NCBI GenBank assembly: GCA_037045155.1
Contig: JBAOIG010000005.1
Location: 62,001 to 126,000 of the forward strand
Origin: Thermomicrobiales bacterium
GTDB lineage: Bacteria > Chloroflexota > Chloroflexia > Thermomicrobiales > CFX8
DNA: 64,000 nucleotides
Reading direction: 5' to 3'
The translations under genes were made by a program, and so were the position numbers. Below, piece after piece: positions 15,845 to 25,796 of the stretch (within the stretch, counting starts at the first letter, position 1; every line of letters starts with the position of its first letter). Under the pieces are notes generated by a model that was not told where the DNA came from, ran no database searches, and saw nothing but the letters and a program-made list of their open reading frames with translations.

Positions 15845-18064
15845 ATGTCAGCACTTGCACGACCAACCAACGAAATCGCCCGAACCCCGGCCGAACCCAG
15901 GATCCCGCGACACATCGCCTCGGCGGTGTTGATCCTCGCCGCCACGATCTGCGTGATAGCGATCGTCGCCGGGGGATCCCTGCTGGCCTATGGCCGTCTT
16001 CAGCATGGGAACTCGATCTTCAACGGGGTCGGCGCTGCCGGCCTCGACCTGAGCGGCAAGAGCCAGTCCGAAGCGGCAGCGCTTCTCGCTGCCCGGTTCG
16101 ACGACTACGCGGCGCGACCGCTGTCCTTTCAGGCGGACGGCCATAGCTTTACTGCCACCCCCGCTGAGTTGGGCGCGACGTTCGACGCCGATGCAACAGC
16201 GTCCCGAGCATTCGCGTTCGGGCGTCACCAGTCCCTCTGGCAGGAATCACGCAACTGGATTGATGCCATCTTTGGCGGTCACCAGGTCGCGCCTGTCGTT
16301 CGCCTCGATCCTGCCCGTTTCACCGCGACGTTCGACCAGAACGCGCGTGTCGCTGCTAGTCCGCCCCGTGACGCTTCGTTCGTCCAGCGGAGCGACGGCT
16401 CGATCGCCATCGATCCTGGGGCATCTGGCCTGGAGATCGATGTCGAGGCGACCTACCAGCTCGTCGGAGAGCGCCTCACAACCCTCTCAGGCCGCCCGAT
16501 CGACGTTGTGACAACCACGATCCCTCAGCAAGTTGCCGGCGATCGACTGACGTCGGCCCTTGCGGATGCATCTGCCCTGGCGGGACACCCGCTCGCGCTG
16601 GTTCTGCATGACACGACGTGGCAGATCCCCGCCGCAGATCTCTTCCAGATGCTCTCGGTGTCCGACGACGGCGCCGGTGTTCATGTCGCCATCGATCGCG
16701 CGCTGCTTGGTCGCTCGATTGCGACGCTCGAGTCTGCGGTGTTCGCGCCGGGGATCGACGCGACGCTCCGGAACGACTCCGGTTCGTTCACGGTCACTCC
16801 TGCCGTTGCTGGGCAGCGACTCGATATCGTTGCGTCGACCGACGCGGCTATCGCCACGCTTCAGGCCGGCAAGACCGAGACGCAGCTCGTCACCCTGCCC
16901 GTTGCCGCCAACATCACCGACGACGAAGTGATCGCCGCGAAGACCAAGGCGGAGGCGCTCGTAGCCAAGCCGGTAACCCTGACCTGGGACGGCGGAACAC
17001 TCGACCTGAAGTCCGAGCAGCTCGCAGCCGCTATACAGTTCGACGCAAACGCCGGACGCACGCCGTCCGTTGCTGTCTCGCTCGACAGCAATCTCATCGG
17101 GAAGTTTCTATCTCCTGTCGCGGAGAAAGTCCGGGTTGCGGGCAAGAACGCCGATCTGCGCTGGATCAATGGGCAGGTCGAGGTGCGAGCGCCGGAGAAG
17201 AATGGCCGCGAGCTTGATTCCGATGCAACCGTGGCGGCAATTCTCTCAGGCGTCCGTGCCGGTTCGCTGCAGGTTGCCGTCGTAACGAAGGACGTCGCGC
17301 CACAGATGACGGCGGCGATGGCCGGAAGCGTCCAGATTCGGGATCTCCTCACATCGTCGGCGACCGAGTACGGCTCATCGGCGCCCGCTCGGTTCCACAA
17401 CGTCGAGCTTGCTGCCAGCCGGGTAAACGGCGCGCTGGTGCCACCCGGTGGAACGTTTTCGTTCAACGACGCAGTCGGCCCTGTCACGTACGACAGCGGA
17501 TACCAGACCGGTTACGGCATCTTGATCACGAACGGCAGTATCTCCACCGTCCCATCGGTGGGCGGCGGCATCTGCCAGGTCGCGACGACGGTGTTCCAGT
17601 CCGTCTTCTGGGCAGGGATGCCAGTCCAGGAGCGCTCGTGGCACCTGTACTGGATCCCGCGGTATGGCCAACCCCCGAGCGGGATGAAGGGGCTGGACGC
17701 TACCGTCGACCCGGACTACGCACTCGACTTCAAGTTCCGCAACGCCAGTGACAACTGGCTGGCCGTCAAGTCGTCCTATGACGGCTCAATGCTACGCTTC
17801 GAGCTCTGGGGCACTCAGACCGGCTGGCAGGTATCCGCCGAGCAGCCGGTGATCACCGACATCGTCCCGGCAACCCAGGAGATGCACTACGAGGAATCAG
17901 CCGAGCTTCCCCGCGGCACAAGCGTATACGTCGAGCACGCCGAGGACGGATTCAACGCGGCTATCCATCGGGTCGTCACGAAGGACGGCCAGGTTATCGA
18001 CGACATGATCTTCCGTAGCAACTACGCGCCCGCCCGGAACACGACGCTCGTCGGCACCGGCTAG
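15845..18064 (+). CDS. VanW family protein with peptidoglycan-binding-like repeats
   Basis: A 739-residue protein of the YoaR/VanW type. One membrane segment (about 23-50, AVLILAATICVIAIVAGGSLL) anchors it. Two or more putative peptidoglycan-binding type 4 repeats fill residues 55-480. The VanW domain is at about 505-610 (RFHNVELAASRVNGALVPPGGTFSFN and PSVGGGICQVATTVFQSVFWAG). A G5-like segment ends the protein. It should act outside the membrane on the cell envelope; the biochemical role of VanW is not established. The next gene starts 20 nt downstream, suggesting co-transcription. Confidence 0.9.
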   Translation: MSALARPTNEIARTPAEPRIPRHIASAVLILAATICVIAIVAGGSLLAYGRLQHGNSIFNGVGAAGLDLSGKSQSEAAALLAARFDDYAARPLSFQADGHSFTATPAELGATFDADATASRAFAFGRHQSLWQESRNWIDAIFGGHQVAPVVRLDPARFTATFDQNARVAASPPRDASFVQRSDGSIAIDPGASGLEIDVEATYQLVGERLTTLSGRPIDVVTTTIPQQVAGDRLTSALADASALAGHPLALVLHDTTWQIPAADLFQMLSVSDDGAGVHVAIDRALLGRSIATLESAVFAPGIDATLRNDSGSFTVTPAVAGQRLDIVASTDAAIATLQAGKTETQLVTLPVAANITDDEVIAAKTKAEALVAKPVTLTWDGGTLDLKSEQLAAAIQFDANAGRTPSVAVSLDSNLIGKFLSPVAEKVRVAGKNADLRWINGQVEVRAPEKNGRELDSDATVAAILSGVRAGSLQVAVVTKDVAPQMTAAMAGSVQIRDLLTSSATEYGSSAPARFHNVELAASRVNGALVPPGGTFSFNDAVGPVTYDSGYQTGYGILITNGSISTVPSVGGGICQVATTVFQSVFWAGMPVQERSWHLYWIPRYGQPPSGMKGLDATVDPDYALDFKFRNASDNWLAVKSSYDGSMLRFELWGTQTGWQVSAEQPVITDIVPATQEMHYEESAELPRGTSVYVEHAEDGFNAAIHRVVTKDGQVIDDMIFRSNYAPARNTTLVGTG

Positions 18065-18084
18065 GGCGGCCGAGAGGACACTCT

Positions 18085-19303
18085 ATGCCGAGCAGATCGA
18101 AGATCGATCCGCGAATTCTCGTTGCCGGGCTGCTGACCGGCGCGGTCGTCGGTGTCTGGGCCGGCCGCCGCGCCCAGGATCACATCCCCCAGGCCACCGG
18201 CGCGCCTGGCTCGATCAACTGGGATCGCGCTCGCTCTGTCGCCATCTCGATGAATCGCGAGTCGCTGCTGACCGAGCATGAGCGACGCCGCCTGGACAGC
18301 GAGTATCACGACCTCGTCCAGCAGACGATCCCCCTTGTCGCCGACTTTACCGGCGCCAGCCTCCCATTCCCACTTGACAAGATCTACACATTCGACCGGG
18401 TCGACTGGATCGAGGCGAACCTTCGGTCGTTCCAGCACATGTTCGAGCCGATCGAGCGCCTGAATCTGCTCGGAGGGTCAGATTCTTCCCGGCCGGCGAA
18501 CGCTGTCTGGAACGGGTTGAACCAGACCGTTGTCAGCTCCGAGCTCGGACTACTGCTTGGCTATCTCGCCCGCCGGGTTCTCGGTCAGTACGACCTTGCC
18601 CTGCTGGGCCGCGAGCCCCTGACAGAGAGCGGCAAGCTCTACTTTGTCCAGCCAAACATTCGCAATCTGGAGACAAGCCTCCACGTGCCTCCGCAGCAAT
18701 TCCGGCTCTGGCTGGCGCTCCACGAGACGACGCATGCCTTCGAGTTCGAGGGCCACCCGTGGGTCCGCGAACATATGAATGACATGATCGACGAGTATTT
18801 CGATTTTCTGACACAGGATGTCGAATATCTGAAGCGCGGAGTTGCCGGGATGCGAGCCATCTGGCAGCGCTCCCACAACAGCGACGACAAGGCGACTGGT
18901 TCCTGGATCGAGATGGTGATGACGCCGGATCAGCGCCGTCTTTTCGCCCGGATGCAGGCGACGATGGCGGTAATCGAAGGTTATTCGAACTACGTGATGA
19001 ACGCTGTCGGCCGAAAGTTGATGCCCGACTACGCGCTGATCGCGCGGCGATTCGAGCTGCGACAGATACAACGCTCTCCTGCCGAGCAGCTTCGTCAGGC
19101 TGACCGGCCTCGATACGAAGCTGGAGCAATATCGGCTCGGCGAACGGTTCATCGACGAGATCGCCCTCATCGCCGGCCGAGCCACGGTTGAGCGCCTCTG
19201 GGAAGGACCCGCGATGCTACCGACACTCGCCGAGCTCCGTGCCCCGCATGACTGGCTCGTGCGTATCGACTCTCCCGCTGGCGCCGGCGGCGCTGTGTCG
19301 TGA
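18085..19303 (+). CDS. Zincin-like metallopeptidase (F420-biosynthesis-associated family), frameshifted
   Basis: A membrane-anchored protein (residues 11-28 hydrophobic) with HETTHAFEFE at 213-222, the zincin HExxH-like site (HETTH), and conserved flanks such as GQYDLALLG and LYFVQPNI. The read frame ends at 19191 in a basic tail that does not look like the family. After a +1 shift at CTT-CGT (about 19087-19092) the normal C-terminus appears: RLTGLDTKLEQYRLGERFID, then VERLWEGPAMLPTLAELRAPHDW, stopping at 19301-19303. That stop overlaps the GTG of NurA (GTGA). The family, PF10103-like, is annotated as F420-associated, but no substrate is known. Confidence 0.8.
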
Positions 19304-20485
19304 CACTCGATCTCGCCACAATCGCCGAACGAATCTCGCTACTTGTCGGATCTCTCGACCCGGAGCGGGACCGCGACCGCTTCGACGCGCTCGACCGCGC
19401 ATGGGCAGAAGCGGATAGCGCCGAGATTACAGCGCGACTGGCACACGGGAAACCGGGCTTTCTCGTCGCGAGGACGAACGGGCCAGCTCCAGGCAACCCA
19501 CCCGCTTCCGGCTATTCCCTTCGACTATAGCGTCGCCGCAACCGACGGCTCGCTGATCGCCCCGGATCGGCACAGCCCAGTCCGCTTCTACCTGTTGAAC
19601 ATCGGCAAGGTGCGCCTGGAGTATGGCTCATCGCCCGCCGCGGAGCTGACAAACGAGCCAGATCTCCGATTTGAGGAGCGCGACCTGTTTGTGCCCGACG
19701 AAGTCCAACGCATCCCGGTCAACGAGAGCATCCTCGGTGTCAAGCGCGCGTGCGCCGAGCTGCACGCGGCAGTTGACTTGCTCGACCCGACCGGCACTGT
19801 CGTCGCGCTCCAGGACGGCACGCTCATCCTCTGGGCAACCGACTCGTTGCACGATGCGGTTCGCGACTGGGCGGTCGCCGAATTCGTCGCAGCGCTGCGG
19901 CTGTTTCGCGACCGGGGGGTGCCACTCGCAAGCTACGTGTCGGCGCCGGGCTCCGCAGACGTCATGAACGCGCTCCGAGTGTCGCTGTGCGATTATCCAC
20001 AACGCGGCTGGCCGGTCGATTGTGTTGACTGCCGCACGCGGATCCTCAGCGAGAGTCATACGCCCGTGTGCGACATCCTTCCTTCGGTAACCGACCGCTA
20101 CCTGTTCGACCGCGTGGCGTGCCTTCGTGATGGTGAGCGTTCGGCCCTCTTCGATTCAGCGTCGAAGATCCTCACTAAGTACGACGACGACCTCCGCATC
20201 CAGTTCTTCTTTCTGAACGTCGGAACCGAAATCGCTCGCGTAGAGATTCCGCGCTGGGTTGGCGACAGTCCAGAACTTCTGGATCGCGTCCACGCCGTCA
20301 TCTACGATCAGGCGCAAAAAGGGCGGGGATACCCGGTGGCACTGCAGGAGGCTCACGAGATGGCAGTGATCAGCACGTCGGATCGGCGACTGGTGGAGGA
20401 GTTGATCGAGCGTCAGCTCGCCGGCCTGGGAATTGTCATGACGTGGAGCGGGAAGAGCGGGAGCAAGCGTGGCCGTTTTGTCTGA
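19300..20485 (+). CDS. nurA: NurA family 5'-3' nuclease, frameshifted near its start
   Basis: A GTG at 19300 overlaps the stop of the zincin gene. The first frame (MTLDLATIAERISLLVGSLD) ends at 19530; the body of the protein lies one frame on (+1): FDYSVAATDGSLIAPDRHSPVRFYLLNIG contains the NurA catalytic DGS Asp at about 19544. WATDSLHDAVRD and IPRWVGDS belong to the same fold. The change is best placed at CTT-CGA (19519-19524). NurA normally works with the HerA translocase in end resection. No HerA is in this window; a HAS-barrel protein follows, overlapping by 17 nt. Confidence 0.8.
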
Positions 20486-21101
20486 TCGAAGTGCGTCACC
20501 CTGCAACGAGCGGCTCGGCGAGATCATCGAGACGGCAACTACTGGCTTCACCGCCGAAAGTGACCAGCTTCATCTGCTGCCAGATCTCGGCGCGCTCGTC
20601 CGCGTCGGCGGGCGTTCGCCACAGCCTGCGTATTACGGCGTCGTCGCCTTCGGCGAGACCGGAGGCCTCGACGCGAGCCGGCGTGCCGTCCGACGCGGCG
20701 GCACGAACATCCAGGACGAAGAGGTCTACCAGCACCACCCGGAGCTTGAGCACGTCCTGCGAACGGTCTTCTCCGTCACCGTTGTTGGCTACGCGGCCGG
20801 CGTCAACTACCAGCACATGTTGCCGGCCCAGCCAGCGCCGCTGCACTACAGCGTCCATCCATGCCAACGGCATGAGGTGGCTGCGTTCTGCGCGAACCCT
20901 CGTTACCTGCCGATGCTGTTGTCGGCGTCCGGCGATCTGCTGCCCGAGATGCTGGTTGCCAGTCATCTCCGCTGGGTCGACACGACGCTAGCAGACGACC
21001 ATGCCTGGCTGGCTGAGGCAACCCGCCGACTCGCCCGACTCATGAAGCGCGACTACGACCGCTTCGTCACCATCGCGCAAGCCGTCGCGCCGGACATCTG
21101 A
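20469..21101 (+). CDS. HAS-barrel domain protein next to NurA
   Basis: The 210-residue protein starts at GTG 20469 inside the nurA end. It reads LGEIIETATTGFTAESDQLHLLPDLGALVRVGG, an N-terminal beta-barrel like the HAS-barrel that HerA-type ATPases use to bind NurA. A helical C-terminal half (LPEMLVASHLRWVDTTLADDHAW) follows. There is no ATPase domain. A free-standing HAS-barrel protein may be an adaptor between NurA and a HerA translocase encoded elsewhere. The assignment rests on pattern and context. Confidence 0.65.
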   Translation: MAVLSDRSASPCNERLGEIIETATTGFTAESDQLHLLPDLGALVRVGGRSPQPAYYGVVAFGETGGLDASRRAVRRGGTNIQDEEVYQHHPELEHVLRTVFSVTVVGYAAGVNYQHMLPAQPAPLHYSVHPCQRHEVAAFCANPRYLPMLLSASGDLLPEMLVASHLRWVDTTLADDHAWLAEATRRLARLMKRDYDRFVTIAQAVAPDI

Positions 21102-21109
21102 TCGGCGCG

Positions 21110-22645
21110 TCAGTGCCGGAAATGCCGTCGTCCGGCCAACATCATGGTCATTCCGCGCGCCTCGGCAACGGCGGTGGTCTCCGCGTCGCGAACCGATCCA
21201 CCCGGCTGAACGATAGCGACGACGCCCGCATCGGCCGCGGCCTCGACGCCATCGGGAAATGGGAAGAACGCATCGCTGGCAAGCACACATCCGGAAGCTC
21301 GCTCGCCGGCCACCTTCGCGGCAATCCGGACGCTCTCGACCCGATTCGGCTGCCCGGCCCCGACTCCGGCTATCATCCCCGGCTGCGCCATCACGATCGC
21401 GTTCGACTTGACCCACTTTACAGCGCGCCAGGCGAACGCAAGCGTCTCCAGCTCCTCGGCGCTCGGCCGACGTGTCGTTACGCAATGCCATGCGCTAGTA
21501 TCCAGATCGACGCTGTCCGGCTCCTGCGCCAGGAGCCCGCCTGGGATTGAGCGGTACTCGAGGCCACCAACCGGCGCGACGTTGCGGACGGTGATAACCC
21601 GCAGATTCTTCCGCTTCAGGAGGCTCGCCAGCGCGGCGTCCTCGTAGCCTGGCGCGATGACGATATCGAAGCGGTGCTTGCCGATCGCGCCCACCATCGC
21701 GGAGGTGACCACCCGGTTGACGGCGCAGATACCGCCGAACGCTGACACAGGATCCCCGGCGAGCGCTCTATGATACGCCTCTACCTGGTCATCGCTTGCG
21801 CCGACGCCACATGGGAGTGTGTGTTTGACAATCACAACGGTCTGGCCGGCAAAGTCCTGGGCACAGCCCCAGGCCGCCGTTGCGTCAAGGTAATTGTTGT
21901 ACGACATCTCTCGATCGTCGTGGACATGCCACGACCCGACGCCAACCACCGGTCCGGGCGCCAGCAGTTTATAAACTGCCGCCCGCTGGTGGGGATTCTC
22001 ACCATAGCGCACGTTGTGCAGTAGCTCTCCGCCGATCGCGAGCCGATGCGGAAATTCATGGTCGTCGACACGCAGGTACTGCGCGACGAGACTGTCGTAC
22101 GCTGCAACATGGCCGAACGCCTTGGCCGCCAGCCGCCGTCGCGTCTCGGCGCTGACGGAGGCTGTGCCAACGGACTCGATCTCGGCGAGCACCGCGTCGT
22201 AATCGGTCGGATCTACCAGAACGATGACGCCGGCATGGTTCTTCGCTGCCGCCCGAACCATCGCCGGCCCGCCGATATCGATATGTTCGATCGCCACCTC
22301 GTCGCTCACCTCGGCGTCTGCAACGACTTCGGAGAACGGGTAGAGATTCGAGACGAGTACGTCGATTGGTGTGATGCCATGGTCAGCAAGCGTCATCATG
22401 TGCGCTGGGTCATCCCGCCGCGCCAGCAACCCGCCGTGGATCGCCGGATGCAGCGTCTTGACCCGCCCCTCGAGAATCTCCGGGAAGCCAGTGACCTCCG
22501 ATACCTCCCGGACAGCAAGCCCGGCATCGGCGATTGTCCGCGCCGTCCCGCCTGTTGACAGGATCTCGAACCCAAGCGCAGCCAATCGTCGCGCGAGATC
22601 GACCACCCCGGCCTTATCCCAGACACTGATCAGCGCTCTTGACAT
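21110..22645 (-). CDS. purH: Bifunctional AICAR formyltransferase/IMP cyclohydrolase
   Basis: The 511-residue enzyme carries out the last two steps of IMP synthesis. ATG 22645 has a GGGAG box 10 nt upstream. The N-terminal MGS-like cyclohydrolase half has ALISVWDKAGVVDLARRL, STGGTARTIADAG and GRVKTLHPAIHGGLL. The C-terminal transformylase has VVIVKHTLPCGVG and SNAIVMAQPGMIAGVGAGQPNRV. It follows the HD-domain and purM genes on one strand, so it is probably a purine operon. Confidence 0.97.
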   Translation of the reverse strand: MSRALISVWDKAGVVDLARRLAALGFEILSTGGTARTIADAGLAVREVSEVTGFPEILEGRVKTLHPAIHGGLLARRDDPAHMMTLADHGITPIDVLVSNLYPFSEVVADAEVSDEVAIEHIDIGGPAMVRAAAKNHAGVIVLVDPTDYDAVLAEIESVGTASVSAETRRRLAAKAFGHVAAYDSLVAQYLRVDDHEFPHRLAIGGELLHNVRYGENPHQRAAVYKLLAPGPVVGVGSWHVHDDREMSYNNYLDATAAWGCAQDFAGQTVVIVKHTLPCGVGASDDQVEAYHRALAGDPVSAFGGICAVNRVVTSAMVGAIGKHRFDIVIAPGYEDAALASLLKRKNLRVITVRNVAPVGGLEYRSIPGGLLAQEPDSVDLDTSAWHCVTTRRPSAEELETLAFAWRAVKWVKSNAIVMAQPGMIAGVGAGQPNRVESVRIAAKVAGERASGCVLASDAFFPFPDGVEAAADAGVVAIVQPGGSVRDAETTAVAEARGMTMMLAGRRHFRH

Positions 22646-22678
22646 CCGCTTCAACTCCCTTTCAGACAACCCCCGGAC

Positions 22679-23281
22679 TCACTGCGCAACGACAACATCG
22701 GTTCGCAGATCCAGCCCGGCGAGCGTTCGCAACGATGCCGCCGCCGTCCGCAACCGGTCGCGCTCGATCGCCGGCTCCTCGCTTGCATGGGCAACAATCG
22801 TCAGCGCGCCACCAGTCTGGTCCACTGTCACCGATTCGACCAGGCCAAGGTGGCTTGCGTCGAGTGCGGCAGCCAGCCTGACGATGCCGACCAGCCGGCG
22901 AACCCGACGTTGGTCGTCGAAATCGAGATCCTGAAACCCTGCGTGCTCGATGCTCGGCGCGGTAACGCCGTGATAGCGAGCGGCGAGCGCGGCCAGGATT
23001 CTGTCATCCGGCCGGCCGAGCGGCAGCGACAACTCACGGATCACGTCGAACGACTTGCGGTGATGGTCGCGTCCGCCCCGCGTGTACCCGACATCGTGAA
23101 GATACGCCGCGACAATCGCGATGTCGCGATCGCTCGGGTCAAGACCCATCGGTCCGGCGAGGCCGTCGAACAACGTGCTCGCGTACGCTGCGCAGCGCTG
23201 AGCATGATCCTCGTCGGGTTGATCGACTCGAATCTGCGCCAGGAGCGCCGAGACGGATGAATCGCGGTCAGAGCTGCTCAT
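22679..23281 (-). CDS. HD domain phosphohydrolase-like protein
   Basis: The 200-residue protein starts at ATG 23281 and overlaps the purM stop (ATGA). DHAQRCAAYASTLFDGL, the HD pair in AAYLHDVGYTRGGRDHHRKSF and ALAARYHGVTAP form an HD-superfamily metal site resembling the C-terminal domain of Ppx/GppA. Such proteins hydrolyse phosphate mono- or diesters. Its substrate is unknown; its position between purM and purH suggests a nucleotide-related job, by inference only. Confidence 0.82.
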   Translation of the reverse strand: MSSSDRDSSVSALLAQIRVDQPDEDHAQRCAAYASTLFDGLAGPMGLDPSDRDIAIVAAYLHDVGYTRGGRDHHRKSFDVIRELSLPLGRPDDRILAALAARYHGVTAPSIEHAGFQDLDFDDQRRVRRLVGIVRLAAALDASHLGLVESVTVDQTGGALTIVAHASEEPAIERDRLRTAAASLRTLAGLDLRTDVVVAQ

Positions 23282-24360
23282 TCGCCCGGACTCCGCTGAA
23301 GGCCGCTGTGCAATATCCGGCAACCCGGGACACCGTGTCGCACACGTCCAATCTCGACCGCATCCGGCACGAGCCGCACTGCCTCGGCGACATCCTCCGG
23401 CCGTACTGCAACAACGTAGCCGATCCCCATGTTGAATGCGCGGAAGCACTCGTCGACAGCAATGTGCCCCATCTCAGCGATGTAGTCGAACAGCGGCGGA
23501 GGGGTCCACGCCGTGGCGTCAATCTCGGCCGCCAGCCCATCAGGCATCACGCGGGCAACGTTGCCGGGGAGGCCCCCGCCAGTGATATGCGCCATGCCTC
23601 TGGCCAGGCCAGACTGAACCAGCGCGCGCGTCTCAGCGAGATACGATCGGTGTGGGCGCAGCAATGCCTCGGCAAGGGTCGATGTCATATCAAACGGCGC
23701 CGGCCCGGCAAGCCGCTCTCTCGATATCTCATCGTGAGCAATGCCGAGCGCCGCGCGGACGAGCGAGTAGCCATTGGTATGCAGGCCATCGCTCGGGAAC
23801 CCGAGCAGCACGTCCCCGATCGCAACCGCGCTCCCATCGACGATCTTCGCCTCATCGACGAGCCCGACAATCGCGCCGACAAGATCGAAGTCGCCGTCCC
23901 GGTACAACCCCGGCATCTCCGCGGTCTCGCCGCCAACCAGGGCAACGCCGAGGCCGGCGCACGCTCTGGCGATTCCGCCGATGACGGTCAACGCATCATC
24001 CGGGTCGAGCTTGCCCGTCCCGTAGTAATCAAGGAAGAAGAGCGGTTCCGCGCCGCAGGCAGCAATATCGTTAACACAATGGTTGACCAGGTCGGCGCCG
24101 ATATCGTCAAGTTGGCCGGCGATAGAAGCAACCAGCAACTTCGTTCCGACTCCGTCGATGCTCGACACCAGCGTTGCGCCTGGGTATTGCGCGCCGAGGC
24201 GGTAGAAGCCGCCAAAGTGCCCCAGCCCGCCGATCACATTCGGATGCGGCCGCCCATCACCGATCCCGCGCAGGCCGGCAACAACAGCGTCTCCGGCCTC
24301 GATGTCGACCCCGGCATCGCGATAGCTGATCGACACGCCCGCCTCGCGCTCCACGCACAT
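23278..24360 (-). CDS. purM: Phosphoribosylformylglycinamidine cyclo-ligase (AIR synthetase)
   Basis: The 360-residue enzyme closes the imidazole ring in purine synthesis using ATP. It has SYRDAGVDIEAGDAVV, the SSIDGVGTKLLVA and NHCVNDIAACGAEPLFFLDYY phosphate-binding region, GGETAEMPGLY, and the C-terminal AHITGGGLPGNVARVMP. Start and length match the family. It comes after hflX and leads a purM-HD-purH unit. A TATAAT on the minus strand at 24413-24418 may be its -10 box. Confidence 0.97.
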   Translation of the reverse strand: MCVEREAGVSISYRDAGVDIEAGDAVVAGLRGIGDGRPHPNVIGGLGHFGGFYRLGAQYPGATLVSSIDGVGTKLLVASIAGQLDDIGADLVNHCVNDIAACGAEPLFFLDYYGTGKLDPDDALTVIGGIARACAGLGVALVGGETAEMPGLYRDGDFDLVGAIVGLVDEAKIVDGSAVAIGDVLLGFPSDGLHTNGYSLVRAALGIAHDEISRERLAGPAPFDMTSTLAEALLRPHRSYLAETRALVQSGLARGMAHITGGGLPGNVARVMPDGLAAEIDATAWTPPPLFDYIAEMGHIAVDECFRAFNMGIGYVVAVRPEDVAEAVRLVPDAVEIGRVRHGVPGCRILHSGLQRSPGE

Positions 24361-24412
24361 GCTCCTTCGCTAGGTCACTTTCGTGGCGACGCGCCCCGAC
24401 CCGCCGGCCCGG

Positions 24413-24418
24413 ATTATA
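24413..24418 (-). promoter_or_regulatory. Candidate -10 box for purM
   Basis: A perfect TATAAT on the minus strand, 53 nt before the purM start, in the hflX-purM gap. No convincing -35 box is seen. Confidence 0.35.
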
Positions 24419-24449
24419 GTCAGCACGGTCATCTGGCGGCGGCCACGGA

Positions 24450-25796
24450 TCAGATCTCGCTCGCGGTTGGTGTCCGTGTGCCCTGTCTGGCCCGACTATC
24501 GGACGGATGGAGAAACGGCTCGTAGCGGGGCAGCAATCGACGCGGAAGCATTCCGGTCAAGTGCGTGCCGGACTCGTCGAACGTCGACTCATCGACACGC
24601 CCCGCGCGGTGGAACAGATTCACCAGTTCCGCTCGCTCAAACGGAATGGACACGCGCACCTGCTCCAGCCCCTGTGACTCGCCAATCGCCTCGCCGATCC
24701 GTTCCAGCAATAGATCGATCCCAATCCCACGTTCGGCGGAGATCGGAACGAAATCACCGGGAAGCCCGAGCGACTCAGCCAATGCGCCAGGGTCGATCGT
24801 GGATTCGATCAGATCGATCTTGTTCAGCGCCGTCACCACGGGCTTCCCGAGCACGTCCAGCTCAGCGAGGATCTCGCGAACCGTTTCGGCCTGTTCTGGA
24901 GCGTCCGGATGGGCGATATCCACAACGTGCAGGAGCACAGCCGCCTCGGAGATCTCCTCCAGCGTCGCCCGAAATGCCGCAATCAGCGTCGTCGGCAGAT
25001 GATTGATGAATCCAACGGTGTCGGTCAGCAGCACCGGCCGGCCGTTCGGCAATGTGATCCGTCTCGTCGTCGGGTCGAGCGTGGCAAAGAGCTGATCCTC
25101 GGACAGCACGCCCGCGTTCGTCATCTGGTTCAGTAGCGTCGATTTCCCTGCATTGGTGTACCCGACGATCGCGATCACCGGGATGTTATTCCGTCTCCGA
25201 TTGCTTCGGTAGAGCTCGCGGTGACGATGCACGTCGGACAGTTCGGCCTTGATCAGCGCGATCCGACTACGGGCCAGCCGCCGGTCCGTCTCAAGCTGAG
25301 TCTCGCCCGGGCCGCGAAGACCGACGCCGCCCACCGCCTGACGCTCAAGGTGCGTCCACATCCGTGTCAACCGAGGCAGCCGGTACTCAAGCTGAGCCAG
25401 CTCAACCTGAAGCCGACCTTCGTGGGTCTGCGCTCGCTTGGCAAAGATATCGAGGATGAGCGCGGTCCGGTCGATGATCTTGACCTGAAGCCGCTCCTCG
25501 ACCGTGCGCAGCTGACTCGGCGACAGCTCATCGTCGAAGATCACAACATCAGCGTGCAGCTCGCCGATCGCTTCCGCGATCTCTTCGAGCTTGCCCTTGC
25601 CAACGTAGGAATGCGGATGTGGGTGCGATAGCTTCTGCGTCACCGTCCCGACGACATCGAGGCCGGCCGTCTCGGACAATCGCGCGAGCTCTTCCAGGGA
25701 GGATTGCGCGGCCCAATCGTCTTTGTGGTAATCGACGCTGACGAGCAACGCTCGTTCGATCGGAGTTCTCGTCGGGAATGGTCCACGTTCAGCTAT
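24450..25796 (-). CDS. hflX: Ribosome-associated GTPase HflX
   Basis: HflX splits stalled or hibernating ribosomes. An N-terminal domain (LVSVDYHKDDWAAQSSLEEL, SYVGKGKLEEI) and coiled linker (GPGETQLETDRRLARSRI) precede the G domain: GYTNAGKST (G1), LLTDTVGFI (G3), NKID (G4). Homology begins in RTPIERALLVSVDY, upstream of the first standard start, a TTG at 25748. The only upstream candidate after the in-frame stop is ATA at 25796, 6 nt after AGGAG, so the start is either a rare ATA or the TTG. The C-terminal tail of about 15 residues is extra. It lies 70 nt downstream of the lyase-like gene. Confidence 0.92.
   Translation of the reverse strand: MAERGPFPTRTPIERALLVSVDYHKDDWAAQSSLEELARLSETAGLDVVGTVTQKLSHPHPHSYVGKGKLEEIAEAIGELHADVVIFDDELSPSQLRTVEERLQVKIIDRTALILDIFAKRAQTHEGRLQVELAQLEYRLPRLTRMWTHLERQAVGGVGLRGPGETQLETDRRLARSRIALIKAELSDVHRHRELYRSNRRRNNIPVIAIVGYTNAGKSTLLNQMTNAGVLSEDQLFATLDPTTRRITLPNGRPVLLTDTVGFINHLPTTLIAAFRATLEEISEAAVLLHVVDIAHPDAPEQAETVREILAELDVLGKPVVTALNKIDLIESTIDPGALAESLGLPGDFVPISAERGIGIDLLLERIGEAIGESQGLEQVRVSIPFERAELVNLFHRAGRVDESTFDESGTHLTGMLPRRLLPRYEPFLHPSDSRARQGTRTPTASEI

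Noticed and set aside
23257..24525. 422-codon plus-strand frame opposite purM
   Set aside because: It is a shadow of purM; it lacks any motif and is His/Arg/Gln-rich.
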